From positions 1 to 64,000 of the forward strand of contig JBLIEQ010000014.1 of assembly GCA_047633175.1 (NCBI GenBank): a stretch of 64,000 bases of DNA. Direction: 5' to 3'. The notes under the pieces are model-generated. The model saw only the letters and a program-made list of their open reading frames with translations. It did no database searches and had not been told where the DNA came from. A program made the position numbers and the translations under genes. The stretch is from Motiliproteus sp047633175 (GTDB lineage Bacteria > Pseudomonadota > Gammaproteobacteria > Pseudomonadales > Balneatricaceae). Shown here piece after piece: positions 25,174-34,152 of this stretch (position 1 is the first letter of the stretch; each line of letters starts with the position of its first letter).

Positions 25174-26660
25174 AGGCTGATCCAGACAGATTTCAGATCG
25201 GTATACTTGTCCATCGCATGCAGCGACTTATCGCGACCGTTACCCGAACCCTTAACACCGCCAAACGGCATGGTGCTGTCACCGCCACCCCAGCTATTAA
25301 CCCAGACCATACCGCTCTGAATCTTGGCGCTGACACGGTGCGCCCGCGACAGGTTATCGGTCCAGATCGATGCACCCAGGCCATACATGCAATCATTGGC
25401 CAGTGCCAGGGCCTCCTCTTCAGTCTCGAATTCGGATACCGCCAGTACCGGGCCGAAAATCTCTTCGCGCACGAAGGTCATCTGGTTGTTGGCATCGGTG
25501 ATAATCGTCGGTCTCGCGAAGTAGCCCTGCCCTTCGACATATTCAGGCAAGCCGCCTACCAGTATTTTGCCACCCTCGTCGATGGCTGATTGGATGTAGC
25601 GCTCGACCGTTGCCAGTTGGGCACGATCGACCATCGGTCCCATCCTTGTCTGTGGATCTAGCGGATTACCCGGCTGGTAGGCCGCAGCGGCTTCGACCAG
25701 GGCATCGAGGAATTGCGCCTTGATCGCCTTGTGCAGATACAACCGTGACCCGGCGATACAGACTTCGCCTTGATTGCAGAAGATCGCGGCCGCCGCCGTC
25801 GTGGCTGCTTTGTTGATATCGGCATAGTCATCAAACACCACCACCGGTGACTTGCCACCGGCTTCGATCCAGACGCGCTTCATATTCGACTGGCCGGAAT
25901 AGCCCATCAGCATTCCAGCCACTCGGGTCGAGCCGGTGAACGCCAGGACATTGACATCGTTGTGGAGCGCCAGCGCCTTGCCGGCGGTATGACCGTAGCC
26001 GGGCACGACGTTTAAGACCCCGTTGGGCAGGCCCGCTTCGGTTGCCAATTCAGCCAGCCGCAGCACGCTCAACGAGGCTTTCTCGGAGGGTTTCAGCACC
26101 ACGCTGTTACCGGCACTCAGCGCCGGCGCCAGCTTCCAGGTGGCGATCATCAGCGGGTAGTTCCAGGGGGTAATCGCCGCCACCACTCCGGCAGGATGCT
26201 GGCTGATCAATCCCAGGGTATTATTATCGGTCGGGGCGATCTCACCATACTGCTTATCGACGGTTTCGGCGGTCCAGCGCAGGCAATCGATGGCATCGGG
26301 GATATCGATGTTAATCATCTCGAAGATCGATTTACCCATATCCAGGGTGTCGAGTACGGCGAATTCATCCTGGTGCTGTTCGACCAGATCGGCCAGTTTC
26401 AACATCACCCGTTTGCGCTGAGCCGGCGCTGCCTGAGACCATTCGCCGGAGCGGAACGCCTGCAGGCCGCTGGCAACGGCGACATCGACATCGGCCTGAT
26501 CACAACTGGCAACATCGACCAGCCGCTGTTCGGTGGCCGGGTTGATTGAGGCAAAGGTCTCGCCGCTCAGCGCAGGCCTGAAGCGGCCATCTATATAAGC
26601 CTGTCCATGCAGGGTCAGTGTTTTAGCTAATTCGTTCCAGTCGGTAGTGGTCTTCATCAT
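25170..26660 (-). CDS. NAD(P)-dependent aldehyde dehydrogenase (PuuC-like)
   Basis: 496 residues, normal for the superfamily. Motifs: ITPWNYPLMIATWKLAPALSAGN, KPSEKASLSVL, FTGSTRVAGML, the general base Glu in WIEAGGKSP (about residue 265) and the catalytic Cys in NQGEVCIAGSRLY (about residue 300), then EEIFGPVLAV and the C-terminal PFGGVKGSGNGRD. By overall look it is closest to PuuC, the gamma-glutamyl-gamma-aminobutyraldehyde dehydrogenase, but betaine and other aldehyde dehydrogenases are near relatives. Operon partner: the GGCT-like gene downstream. Confidence 0.88.
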   Translation of the reverse strand: MMKTTTDWNELAKTLTLHGQAYIDGRFRPALSGETFASINPATEQRLVDVASCDQADVDVAVASGLQAFRSGEWSQAAPAQRKRVMLKLADLVEQHQDEFAVLDTLDMGKSIFEMINIDIPDAIDCLRWTAETVDKQYGEIAPTDNNTLGLISQHPAGVVAAITPWNYPLMIATWKLAPALSAGNSVVLKPSEKASLSVLRLAELATEAGLPNGVLNVVPGYGHTAGKALALHNDVNVLAFTGSTRVAGMLMGYSGQSNMKRVWIEAGGKSPVVVFDDYADINKAATTAAAAIFCNQGEVCIAGSRLYLHKAIKAQFLDALVEAAAAYQPGNPLDPQTRMGPMVDRAQLATVERYIQSAIDEGGKILVGGLPEYVEGQGYFARPTIITDANNQMTFVREEIFGPVLAVSEFETEEEALALANDCMYGLGASIWTDNLSRAHRVSAKIQSGMVWVNSWGGGDSTMPFGGVKGSGNGRDKSLHAMDKYTDLKSVWISL

Positions 26661-26771
26661 CGATTCTCTTAGGCGGGTGACCCTGGCGTGCGGCTGACCC
26701 GGTTGGCTGGCTACTGAACATTAAATACAGTAATGATAAGCAGCCTATTCAATCGCGATGCCGATTGGATA

Positions 26772-26793
26772 TATCCCCGTGGGGGTATTTTTG
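26772..26793. promoter_or_regulatory. CCCC-GT-GGGG dyad upstream of the aldehyde dehydrogenase
   Basis: ATATCCCCGTGGGGGTAT is a near-perfect dyad about 110 bp upstream of the dehydrogenase start and 70 bp past merF. It resembles CsoR/FrmR-type operators but could equally be a small terminator (TTTTT follows on the + strand). Undecided. Confidence 0.3.
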
Positions 26794-26861
26794 GTTATCT
26801 GCTGGTGCGTTGTTGGGAGACAAGGGGTCAGGTCTTTCAATGTGCGAGTGGAGGCAGGGGG

Positions 26862-27077
26862 TCAGCCCTTGCTGATGCTCAAGCGAACTAGCGCATACAG
26901 GGTGAGGCAAACAAACAGGGCCAGAGCGGGTAACAGGACGACATCCAGATAGCCTACCACCGAGGAAAGGCCTATAGCTCCAAGCAATATAACCAAGATT
27001 GGAGTAAAGCAGCACAATGCAGCGAGAGCGCTGCCGATAATACCCGTCTTGAGTAGAGCCGTGTTTTTTATCATCAC
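26862..27077 (-). CDS. merF: MerF-like mercury transport membrane protein
   Basis: A 71-residue protein with two transmembrane helices and the MerF signature: vicinal cysteines before TP in SALAALCCFTPILVILLGAIG (residues 16-36), then SVVGYLDVVLLPALALF. MerF carries Hg(II) across the inner membrane using the cysteine pair. Normal MerF length is about 80. It lies 80 bp downstream of the CopZ-like gene and is presumably in its transcript. No merA, merT or merP is present in the window. Confidence 0.85.
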   Translation of the reverse strand: MMIKNTALLKTGIIGSALAALCCFTPILVILLGAIGLSSVVGYLDVVLLPALALFVCLTLYALVRLSISKG

Positions 27078-27159
27078 TTAATAGCCTTGTGTTATAGATT
27101 CACTAGATGCCCTTCGCCGTCAGAACAGCTGAGCACGGACTCTCGAATATAGTTATTGC

Positions 27160-27606
27160 TCAGGTTGGAAACTCCTTGAGGCAGCACTTCCCTGATGGGT
27201 TTCTGATGTCACAAGCACAGTTTTTAAGCTTGGTCTGCTCCATGACAAAGACCCTGCTGGCGCAGGTTCCTGTCTTTTCGATCTCTGCCATGATTCTTGA
27301 ATGGCTAATACCGAAGCAGTAGCAAATAACTCGACCTGGCTGTGTTGATTTGTGACCGACCTCCGCGCGAATCTGAGAGGCGTCAATAGCGGCACCTCCG
27401 TTAGAAAAATACACGGTATTGCAGCTAGTGCTTCTGCAGAAGTAGAAATCATCGGGCGGTAGCTGCTGGTTAAGAGGGGCGACCACCTGGTGCATCAGAG
27501 TGACCCGCTCAACGCGTTTCGCAGAAATGCCACAACAGGGACAGGAAGCCGCTTGCCTGGTCTTGGCCGTTACCTTTTCAGAACTGGATGAACAGCAACT
27601 GTCCAT
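27160..27606 (-). CDS. CopZ-like iron-sulfur metal chaperone
   Basis: 148 residues rich in cysteine. N-terminal MDSCCSSSS and CPCCGISAKRV look like a zinc-binding (zf-CopZ) domain, and the middle FCRSTSCNTVYFSN is typical of these proteins. The C-terminal part CYCFGISHSRIMAEIEKTG with later CACDIRNPSGKCC fits a BFD-like [2Fe-2S] domain. Archaeoglobus CopZ has this two-domain plan and delivers copper, reducing it with the Fe-S cluster. Here it is the first gene behind a MerR-type promoter and followed by merF, so a mercury role is likely by context. Confidence 0.8.
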   Translation of the reverse strand: MDSCCSSSSEKVTAKTRQAASCPCCGISAKRVERVTLMHQVVAPLNQQLPPDDFYFCRSTSCNTVYFSNGGAAIDASQIRAEVGHKSTQPGRVICYCFGISHSRIMAEIEKTGTCASRVFVMEQTKLKNCACDIRNPSGKCCLKEFPT

Positions 27607-27687
27607 TGAGTGTCACTCCTGTCATGCAGATGGGTTACCCGCCTTCGCCGTGGTGGTGGTGGTTAGCGAAGCGATACTGTTATCCTC

Positions 27688-27718
27688 AGTATAAAACCTG
27701 TAGTAACTACAGATTCAA
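27688..27718 (-). promoter_or_regulatory. MerR-type promoter/operator driving the copZ-like/merF transcript
   Basis: On the - strand: -35 TTGAAT (27718-27713), -10 TATACT (27693-27688), spacer 19 bp, the long spacing that MerR regulators correct on activation. Inside the spacer is a perfect palindrome CTGTAGT-A-ACTACAG (27698-27712). merR is divergent, starting 22 bp away. Confidence 0.9.
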
Positions 27719-27740
27719 GCGCAGGGAGGGAGAAAGTTTG

Positions 27741-28154
27741 ATGGCAAAAAAAAGGGAGACGCTGAGCATTGGCGGACTATCGACGCTGACCGGCTGCAAT
27801 ATCGAAACCATCCGCTATTACGAGAAGATGACCCTATTGCCAGCCCCCGCCAGAACCGCGGGAGGGCATCGACTGTACCCGGTAACCTTACAGAAACGTC
27901 TGATGTTTATTTGTAGGGCTCGCCGACTGGGCTTCACCCTGGAAGAGGTGCGCCATCTGTTAGGACTAACCGAGGGTGACTACTCATGCGCTGAGGTCAA
28001 GCAGGTGGTCCTGGGCCACCTGGGTGTTGTTAGAAACAGAATTGAGGAACTCGTCAGGTTGGAGACCAACCTGACGTCGATGGCTGCCCAATGCACCGGT
28101 GGAGCGTTGCCCAACTGCGCGGCGATAGACAGCCTGTTTGATATGACCGACTAA
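27741..28154 (+). CDS. merR: MerR mercury-responsive regulator
   Basis: 137 residues; the start at 27741 has GGGAGGGAGA upstream, and a longer frame from 27588 would run through the promoter. N-terminal winged helix: LSIGGLSTLTGCNIETIRYYEKMTLLPAPARTAGGHRLY. The three metal-binding cysteines of MerR are in place: YSCAEVK (about residue 79) and CTGGALPNCAAIDSL (about 115 and 124). It should bend the divergent 19-bp-spacer promoter when Hg(II) is bound. Confidence 0.93.
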   Translation: MAKKRETLSIGGLSTLTGCNIETIRYYEKMTLLPAPARTAGGHRLYPVTLQKRLMFICRARRLGFTLEEVRHLLGLTEGDYSCAEVKQVVLGHLGVVRNRIEELVRLETNLTSMAAQCTGGALPNCAAIDSLFDMTD

Positions 28155-28202
28155 CAGCAAGGGCGCACAATGCAAGACCTGACCCCACAAATGCAGGTCT
28201 TT

Positions 28203-28240
28203 TACTGTGGGAGCCGGGCTCCCTGCGATCACAAGGCCCC
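28203..28240. repeat. GTGGGAG-type REP sequence
   Basis: CTGTGGGAGCCGGGCTCCCTGCGATCAC, a hairpin-forming palindrome of the type common in pseudomonads. Just upstream, AAGACCTGACCCC (28172) is again a RAYT-type terminal fragment. Confidence 0.6.
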
Positions 28241-28251
28241 ACAAAAAAAGC

Positions 28252-30033
28252 TTAGAACTGCTCCTCGGGGAGCGCCAGGGTAGCCGCACTGCCGCTGACC
28301 ACTGCGGCGACGCAGGCGCCGGTACGCGGTAACAGCTGCTCGCAGTAAAAACGCACCGTGATCAGTTTGGCATTCAGAAATTCTGGATCACCCCCGGCCG
28401 ATTCCTGCAGCTCCAGAGCCCGGAGCGCGCTGCGGGCCATCAGCCAACCGCCGGTCAGGTAACCGAACAACAGCATAAAGTTAACACTCACGCTGGCGGC
28501 GGCCTGAGGATCCTCAGGCGCTGTCGCCAACAGCCACTGCTGGGCACGATTCCCATCATTTAGGGCGCTGCGCAATGCCTGGGCGACGGGCGCAAATCGA
28601 AACCCAACCGCATCGACGGCGGTTAGCGTCGCCTCTATATCTTCCAGTAACAGTGCCATCGACTGGCCGCCGTTAACCAGGTTCTTACGCCCGACCAGAT
28701 CCAGCGCCTGGATGCCGGTCGTGCCTTCATAGATCGGCAGGATCCGCGCATCACGGTAGAACTGCGCCGCGCCTGTCTCTTCGATATAGCCCATGCCGCC
28801 ATGGATCTGCAACCCGAGGCTGGTGACCTCCTGGGCAAGCTCGGTGATCCAGCCTTTGATGATCGGGGTCAGGAGTTCGGCTCGCCCCTGATGGGCACGC
28901 GCCTGCTCGGGGTCTTGCGACCGCTGGGCCTGATCGATCTCCGAGGAGCCCAGATAGGCCAGCGCCCGCATCGCCTCGATTGACGCCCGCATCTGCATCA
29001 GCATTCTGCGGACATCGGGGTGCTTGATGATCGCGATCTGAGAGCCGTCTTTCTGAGTCCCCTGCAACCGCGCCTTGGCATAGTCCCGTGCATGCTGGTA
29101 GGCCCGTTCGGAGATCGCCAGACCCTGCAGCCCCACACCCTGGCGGGCATGGTTCATCATCGTAAACATGTACGTCAGGCCCCGGTTCTCCTCGCCGATC
29201 AGATAGCCTATCGCACCGCCCTCATCACCAAAACTCATCGCGCAGGTCGGGCTGCCGTGGATGCCCAGCTTATGCTCCAGCGACAGCGCCCTGGCATCAT
29301 TGCGCTGGGCCGGGTTGCCCTGGTCATCGAGGAGAAACTTGGGGACGATAAACAGCGAAATCCCTTTAACGCCGGCCGGGGCATCGGGGAGGCGAGCCAA
29401 CACCAGATGGACGATGTTCTCGGTCATCTGATGATCGCCCCAGGTAATAAAGATCTTCTGTCCGCTGATCCGGTAGTGTGCACCCTCGCGCACTGCACGG
29501 GTCTTAATCGCCGCCAGATCGGAACCGGCACCCGGTTCGGTCAGATTCATCGTCCCGGTCCACTCACCGGTGACCATCTTCGGCAGGAATTTTTGCTGCA
29601 GCTCCTCACTGCCATGATGGATGATCGCCTCGATCGCGCCTTGGCCCAGCAGCGGGCAGAGCGCCAGCGCCATATTGGCCGATTGCCAGATCTCCATCAC
29701 GGCCGTACCCAGTAGGTTCGGCAGCGCCTGCCCACCGAAGGCTTCTGGCGCCGTCAAGGATCCCCAGCCGCCCTCGACATACTGCTGATAAGCCTCAGCA
29801 AAGCCGGGGGTCTGCTGCACCCCCTCGGCATTCAGCGTCGGCAGTTGCTGATCGCCGACCCAATTCAACGGTGACAGCACCTCGGTGCCCAGCCGCCCCG
29901 CTTCGTCGAGGATGGCGTTAGACAGCTCGGCATTAACGTCCTCAATGCCCAGCTTCTGGCAGAGGCTGTCGAAGCCGATCAACTCGTTGATCACAAACTG
30001 CATATCGGGATAGGGGTGGCTATATTTAGTCAT
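28252..30033 (-). CDS. Acyl-CoA dehydrogenase with C-terminal extension
   Basis: 593 residues, the long type with an extra C-terminal helical domain (FadE5/DmdC-like). Motifs: MNLTEPGAGSDLAAIKTRA (FAD/substrate loop), ISGQKIFITWGDHQM, LEHKLGIHGSPTCAMSFG, and LQIHGGMGYIEETGAAQFYRDARILPIYEGTTGIQ at the FAD-binding end. It oxidises an acyl-CoA to the enoyl-CoA with electrons to ETF; chain length cannot be told, and 3-methylmercaptopropionyl-CoA dehydrogenases look alike. It lies 90 bp downstream of the MMPL transporter in the same orientation. Confidence 0.9.
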   Translation of the reverse strand: MTKYSHPYPDMQFVINELIGFDSLCQKLGIEDVNAELSNAILDEAGRLGTEVLSPLNWVGDQQLPTLNAEGVQQTPGFAEAYQQYVEGGWGSLTAPEAFGGQALPNLLGTAVMEIWQSANMALALCPLLGQGAIEAIIHHGSEELQQKFLPKMVTGEWTGTMNLTEPGAGSDLAAIKTRAVREGAHYRISGQKIFITWGDHQMTENIVHLVLARLPDAPAGVKGISLFIVPKFLLDDQGNPAQRNDARALSLEHKLGIHGSPTCAMSFGDEGGAIGYLIGEENRGLTYMFTMMNHARQGVGLQGLAISERAYQHARDYAKARLQGTQKDGSQIAIIKHPDVRRMLMQMRASIEAMRALAYLGSSEIDQAQRSQDPEQARAHQGRAELLTPIIKGWITELAQEVTSLGLQIHGGMGYIEETGAAQFYRDARILPIYEGTTGIQALDLVGRKNLVNGGQSMALLLEDIEATLTAVDAVGFRFAPVAQALRSALNDGNRAQQWLLATAPEDPQAAASVSVNFMLLFGYLTGGWLMARSALRALELQESAGGDPEFLNAKLITVRFYCEQLLPRTGACVAAVVSGSAATLALPEEQF

Positions 30034-30122
30034 AAAAAGTCACTCATAACGAGGGTCACTCTCAACAAGAATTAAAGGTGTGATTGCGGTCTACGGCCCT
30101 GGGTAAAGAGCCGAAAACCACG

Positions 30123-32489
30123 TTATAGAGCGGTCTTCTGGGCCTGCGGCTCTTTGGGTCGCAGGATCAGGCGCGCCAACGCGGGTAGCAGGATCAGCGC
30201 CCCGAGCATGTTCCACAGGAACATAAAGGTTAGCAGTATCCCCAGATCGGCCTGGAATTTAATCGGTGACCAGGCCCAGGTACCCACGCCTATCGCCAGG
30301 GTCAGGCCGGTAAAGGCAACCGCCTTGCCGGTGCTGCGCAACGTCAGCAGGTAGGCATCGGTCAGCGACTCCCCCGCCCGCAGATAACGCTCCAGCTTGG
30401 TATAGATATAGAGGCCGTAATCCACGCCGATGCCCACCCCCAGGGCGATCACAGGCAGGGTTGCCACCTTGACCCCAATGCCCATATAGGTCATCAGCGC
30501 CTGACAGAGCACCGAGGTCATCGCCAGCGGCAGGATAATACAGACCACTGCTTTCACCGACCTGAAGGTTAACAACACCAGCAAGCCGACCACCCCGTAG
30601 ACCCAGGCCAGCATCTGATACTGCGCCTTCTCTATCACGATATTGGTCGCCGCCTCGATACCGGCATTGCCGGCCGCCAGTTCGAACTGCAGCTCATCAC
30701 TGTTGTGCTCAGCGGCAAAAGCAGCCGCCGCATCCGCCACCCGGGTCAGGGTCTCGGCCTTGTGATCGTTAAGATAGATCACCACCGGCAGGAAATTACA
30801 GGCGCTGTTGAGCATCCCCGGTGGCACATGCTTACCGCTGGTGGCCGAATTCATTACCAGTTGATTCCGCGAGAGCTCGGCCCATTTAAAGTTACCCTCG
30901 TTCATCCCTACCAGGCCGCGCTTAGCGACGTTGACCATGGAGAAGGACGACTGCACCCCCGCCTGAGTTTCGATCATGGCCTGGAAGTCTTCGACTAGGG
31001 TCAGAGTCTCGTAGCTGACACAGGCCGCATCAGCAGTCTTAACCATGACCACAAACAGATCGGCGCTGGTGGTGAAGTTAGCGGTAATAAAGGCATTATC
31101 GCGGTTATAGCGTGAGTCCTGGCGCAGCTCCGGGGCACCGGCATCCAGGTCGCCAATCTTCAGATCGCCGCTGTACACCACCCCCCAGATCACCAGCACT
31201 GCGGAGATCAGTACGGTCAGGGTGGCGGGTACCGGACGGGTAAAGGACGTCAAGCTGATCCAGAGTTTGTCCAGGATATTAAAGTGATCGCCTGCCGCAC
31301 GGACGCCGGTGTAGGACAGCACGATCGGCAGCAGCACCAGATTGGTCAGCACCACGGTGGCGATCCCCAGGCTGGCAGCGATCGCCAGCTCTTTAATCAC
31401 CGCGATATCGATCACCATCAGGGTGATAAAGCCGATACCGTCGCTCAGCAGGGCGATAAAACCGGGAATATAGAGCATCTTGAACGCTAGGCGGGCGGCA
31501 CGGTATTTATCCACGCCGTTGCCCACCTCGATGGCGGTCGCATTCACGATCTGTACGCCGTGAGAAATAGCGATCGCGAAGACCAGGAAGGGCACCAGCA
31601 TCGAGTACGGATCCAGCTCGAACCCCAGCATCCGCAACAATCCCAGCTGCCAGATCACCGCCACCAGCGAACAGCCCAGCGGCACCAGCGTGCCGGTCCA
31701 GCAGCGCGAATAGACGTACATCAGCACCAGGGTGATCCCGATCGCTGCGGCAAAGAACAGCCCGACCTTAGACGCGCCCTCGATCAGATCCCCCACCACC
31801 TTGGCAAAACCGGTGATGTGAATCTTGACTGTCGGGGATTCATATTTTTGCCGCACCAGCCGCTCCAGCCGCTTCGAGAGCTGGTCATAATCCAGGGCCT
31901 CCCCAGTCTCTGGATTGATATCCAGGAGGGGTGCCAGGATGATCGCCGATTTAGCATTATTGGCAACCAGGGAGCCGATGCTGCCCGATTTGGCGACATT
32001 AGCGCGGAGCTTATCCAGTTCGCTGGCAGAACCATCATAGTCGGCCGGGATCACCGGCCCGCCCACAAAGCCCTCTTCGGTCACTTCGGTCCAGCGCACC
32101 TCGGGCATCCAGATCGACTTCAACCCGGAACGATCGACGCCGGGAATAAAAAATACCTCGTCGTTGATCTGTTTCAGGGTTTCCTGAAATTCGGCACTAT
32201 AGATCGTCTCGTCGGTGGTCTCTACCGCGATCCGCAACCGGTTACCCAGGCCTGCCATCTGCTCTTTGTTCTGCAGATAGTTATGAATATAGGGGTGACC
32301 GGTGGGGATCATCTTTTCATAACTGGCCCCCAGGGTGATCTGCGAGGCGTAATAGGAAAATAGGGCGGTGAGTCCGAGGAAGATCAGCAACAATAGAGGA
32401 CGTCTGCCGAACAACAGCTGCTCTACCTTCGCTTCTGATTTATCCAGCGGATGCACACGCGGGGTATCCTGATGTTTACTGTACGTCAT
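30123..32489 (-). CDS. MMPL/RND family transporter
   Basis: 788 residues with the RND/MMPL plan: a TM helix near residue 30, a large periplasmic loop, a five-helix bundle at about 230-400 (ending in LVLLPIVLSYTG), a second periplasmic loop and a second bundle at about 630-775, with the key ALGVGIGVDYGLYIYTKLERYLR motif. Relatives export hydrophobic lipids or hopanoids. The stop of the YCF48-like gene lies 2 bp upstream, so these two are co-expressed. With DUF1302 and DUF1329 genes nearby it looks like the inner-membrane pump of an envelope-spanning lipid pathway (inference). Confidence 0.9.
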   Translation of the reverse strand: MTYSKHQDTPRVHPLDKSEAKVEQLLFGRRPLLLLIFLGLTALFSYYASQITLGASYEKMIPTGHPYIHNYLQNKEQMAGLGNRLRIAVETTDETIYSAEFQETLKQINDEVFFIPGVDRSGLKSIWMPEVRWTEVTEEGFVGGPVIPADYDGSASELDKLRANVAKSGSIGSLVANNAKSAIILAPLLDINPETGEALDYDQLSKRLERLVRQKYESPTVKIHITGFAKVVGDLIEGASKVGLFFAAAIGITLVLMYVYSRCWTGTLVPLGCSLVAVIWQLGLLRMLGFELDPYSMLVPFLVFAIAISHGVQIVNATAIEVGNGVDKYRAARLAFKMLYIPGFIALLSDGIGFITLMVIDIAVIKELAIAASLGIATVVLTNLVLLPIVLSYTGVRAAGDHFNILDKLWISLTSFTRPVPATLTVLISAVLVIWGVVYSGDLKIGDLDAGAPELRQDSRYNRDNAFITANFTTSADLFVVMVKTADAACVSYETLTLVEDFQAMIETQAGVQSSFSMVNVAKRGLVGMNEGNFKWAELSRNQLVMNSATSGKHVPPGMLNSACNFLPVVIYLNDHKAETLTRVADAAAAFAAEHNSDELQFELAAGNAGIEAATNIVIEKAQYQMLAWVYGVVGLLVLLTFRSVKAVVCIILPLAMTSVLCQALMTYMGIGVKVATLPVIALGVGIGVDYGLYIYTKLERYLRAGESLTDAYLLTLRSTGKAVAFTGLTLAIGVGTWAWSPIKFQADLGILLTFMFLWNMLGALILLPALARLILRPKEPQAQKTAL

Positions 32490-32491
32490 GA

Positions 32492-33727
32492 TCAGTTTCC
32501 TTGCTTAGCGCTGGATGTCGGGACCGTTGTCGAGGCCGATGTCGGGGCAGAAAGCACAGGGGACAGCGCCAGAGGCTGAGCCCCGGCCAGACCCACCACC
32601 AGGATTCGATCAGCCGTCAGAGGCACGACCGCCATGCTCGGCGCAGGGATCGCTAAGCGCTGCATCCTAAAAGGCTGACCCGGTGACTTGACCAGTACCG
32701 CGCCGAAGCTGCCCACCAACACCAGGGTGCCATCCTCAAGCTGGGCGGCACCGGTGAGGGTACGCTTGAGCGGCAAGTCCAGCTGCTCCCAGCTATCACC
32801 ACCGTCGGCACTGATAAAGGCGTGCCCGCGCAGGCCATAGACCAGAAGCCGGTCATCGCCCAGCGACTGAGCGCCAAAGAAAGACCCCTCATAGGGCGAT
32901 GCCAGCGCCTCCCAGCGATTATCGCCGTTAAGGCGTCGAAACAGCACCCCCGCTTCTCCAGCGATCAGCACCCCGTTGTCGGTATAGGTGATCGCATTGA
33001 GGTGAAAGCCATTCGGATTGCCGAGTTCCTCCATCATCGGCTGCCAGCTCTTACCGCCGTCCTGAGTCGCCAGCAGCAGACCGTAGGCACCCAGCACATA
33101 GCCGTGGTCGGCATCGATAAAGGCCACATCCAACAGGGTGCGCAGCAACTTATCCTCTATGGCAAACTGGGCGTCCTCGGCACGAAACTGCAGCTCATCC
33201 AGCAGATCTTCCGTACTCTCGGGGTCCGCTACGGCACGGGCCAGCAGCTGCTGATAATAATCGGCCACCAATTGATTGATCTGCGGACCATCGAGCGCCA
33301 GGGTCCAGCTTTCACCCTGGTCGGTGCTGTTTAGCAGGATGCTGTCATGCCCCACTGCCCAGGCCGACGTGTCGGTCGCGGCATCGACCGCGGTCAATAG
33401 CACCGAGACCGGCACCTGCGCCTGACGCCAGTGCCCTCCCTGATCGAATGAGATCAGGATGCGGCCCCGCTCACCGACGCTCAACAACCGGTCCGCCATC
33501 GGGGTGATATCCATCAGCGGAAAACGCTGCCCGGCATCGACAGGGGCCGAGGGGCGAGAGGCCCGGTCCGGCAGCGCCGCGAAGGAGAGTGTCGGCAGGA
33601 TCAGCAGTGCCATCAGCACTGTCATCAGCACTGCCGTCGGAAGTACGGAGTCGAGGTGGCGTTGCTGAGGTCGGGAATGCCTGCAGACAAACGCAGAGCA
33701 TCGATAAGGGAGATCATAATTAGCCAT
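32492..33727 (-). CDS. Exported YCF48-like beta-propeller protein
   Basis: 411 residues. After a basic N-terminus there is a signal segment (LPTAVLMTVLMALLILPTLSFA) ending near residue 51, then a seven-bladed sialidase/YCF48-like propeller with Asp-box repeats: DQGGHW, DQGESW, DGGKSW and DGGDSW. Similar proteins are annotated as photosystem II stability factor-like. In gammaproteobacteria they recur next to MMPL transporters plus DUF1302/DUF1329 genes, suggesting a periplasmic partner of the pump. The function is unknown. Confidence 0.85.
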   Translation of the reverse strand: MANYDLPYRCSAFVCRHSRPQQRHLDSVLPTAVLMTVLMALLILPTLSFAALPDRASRPSAPVDAGQRFPLMDITPMADRLLSVGERGRILISFDQGGHWRQAQVPVSVLLTAVDAATDTSAWAVGHDSILLNSTDQGESWTLALDGPQINQLVADYYQQLLARAVADPESTEDLLDELQFRAEDAQFAIEDKLLRTLLDVAFIDADHGYVLGAYGLLLATQDGGKSWQPMMEELGNPNGFHLNAITYTDNGVLIAGEAGVLFRRLNGDNRWEALASPYEGSFFGAQSLGDDRLLVYGLRGHAFISADGGDSWEQLDLPLKRTLTGAAQLEDGTLVLVGSFGAVLVKSPGQPFRMQRLAIPAPSMAVVPLTADRILVVGLAGAQPLALSPVLSAPTSASTTVPTSSAKQGN

Positions 33728-33830
33728 AACCGCTTAACCCAGTACGTTATTGTAATTATTGTGTGTTGTTCACTCAGTCTCTATCGCCTGCGGCCCCACT
33801 TGGGGTTGATCACAACAATCAAGCCAACGG

Positions 33831-34003
33831 CAAGATCTGCTTTAGTGTCTAAGTAAGCGTAAATATAGTGCATGATTAGTCGTAGTTAGGCTACTAAGCC
33901 TTCTTCGCTAACTTATTGATTTTAAAACATAGGTTGCTGCCGACGCGCCATAAGATACCACCTTGGCGCCTGAGGATAGACTGGCAGCCGATAGTTTGGC
34001 TTC
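33831..34003. repeat. Duplicated promoter-region segment, copy 1
   Basis: About 170 bp that recurs in the same orientation at 36492-36665, with roughly 70% identity by eye. Best blocks are AAATATAGTGCATG, TTAGGCTA, TTCG.TAAC.TATTGAT, GCGCCATA.GATACCACCTTGGCG and GGCAGCCGATA.TTTG. It lies upstream of the YCF48/MMPL genes. Confidence 0.8.
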
Positions 34004-34152
34004 AAATTCGGGCTGATGCCCCAGCAGAGAGCACCAGAGTAGAGGTCTGGCAGAGTTCCAATTTCGGGATGCTGAAGATCGATTCCGGAAAAACCGTTAT
34101 CCGTGTTCGGCATGGGCCAGGACAGACACTCAACCAAAGGTCAGCCCCCGCG

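Noticed and set aside
29020..29715. 231-codon + strand frame
   Set aside because: Antisense to the well-supported acyl-CoA dehydrogenase.
31560..32363. 267-codon + strand frame
   Set aside because: Antisense to the MMPL transporter; His/Gln-rich composition typical of shadow frames in GC-rich genes.
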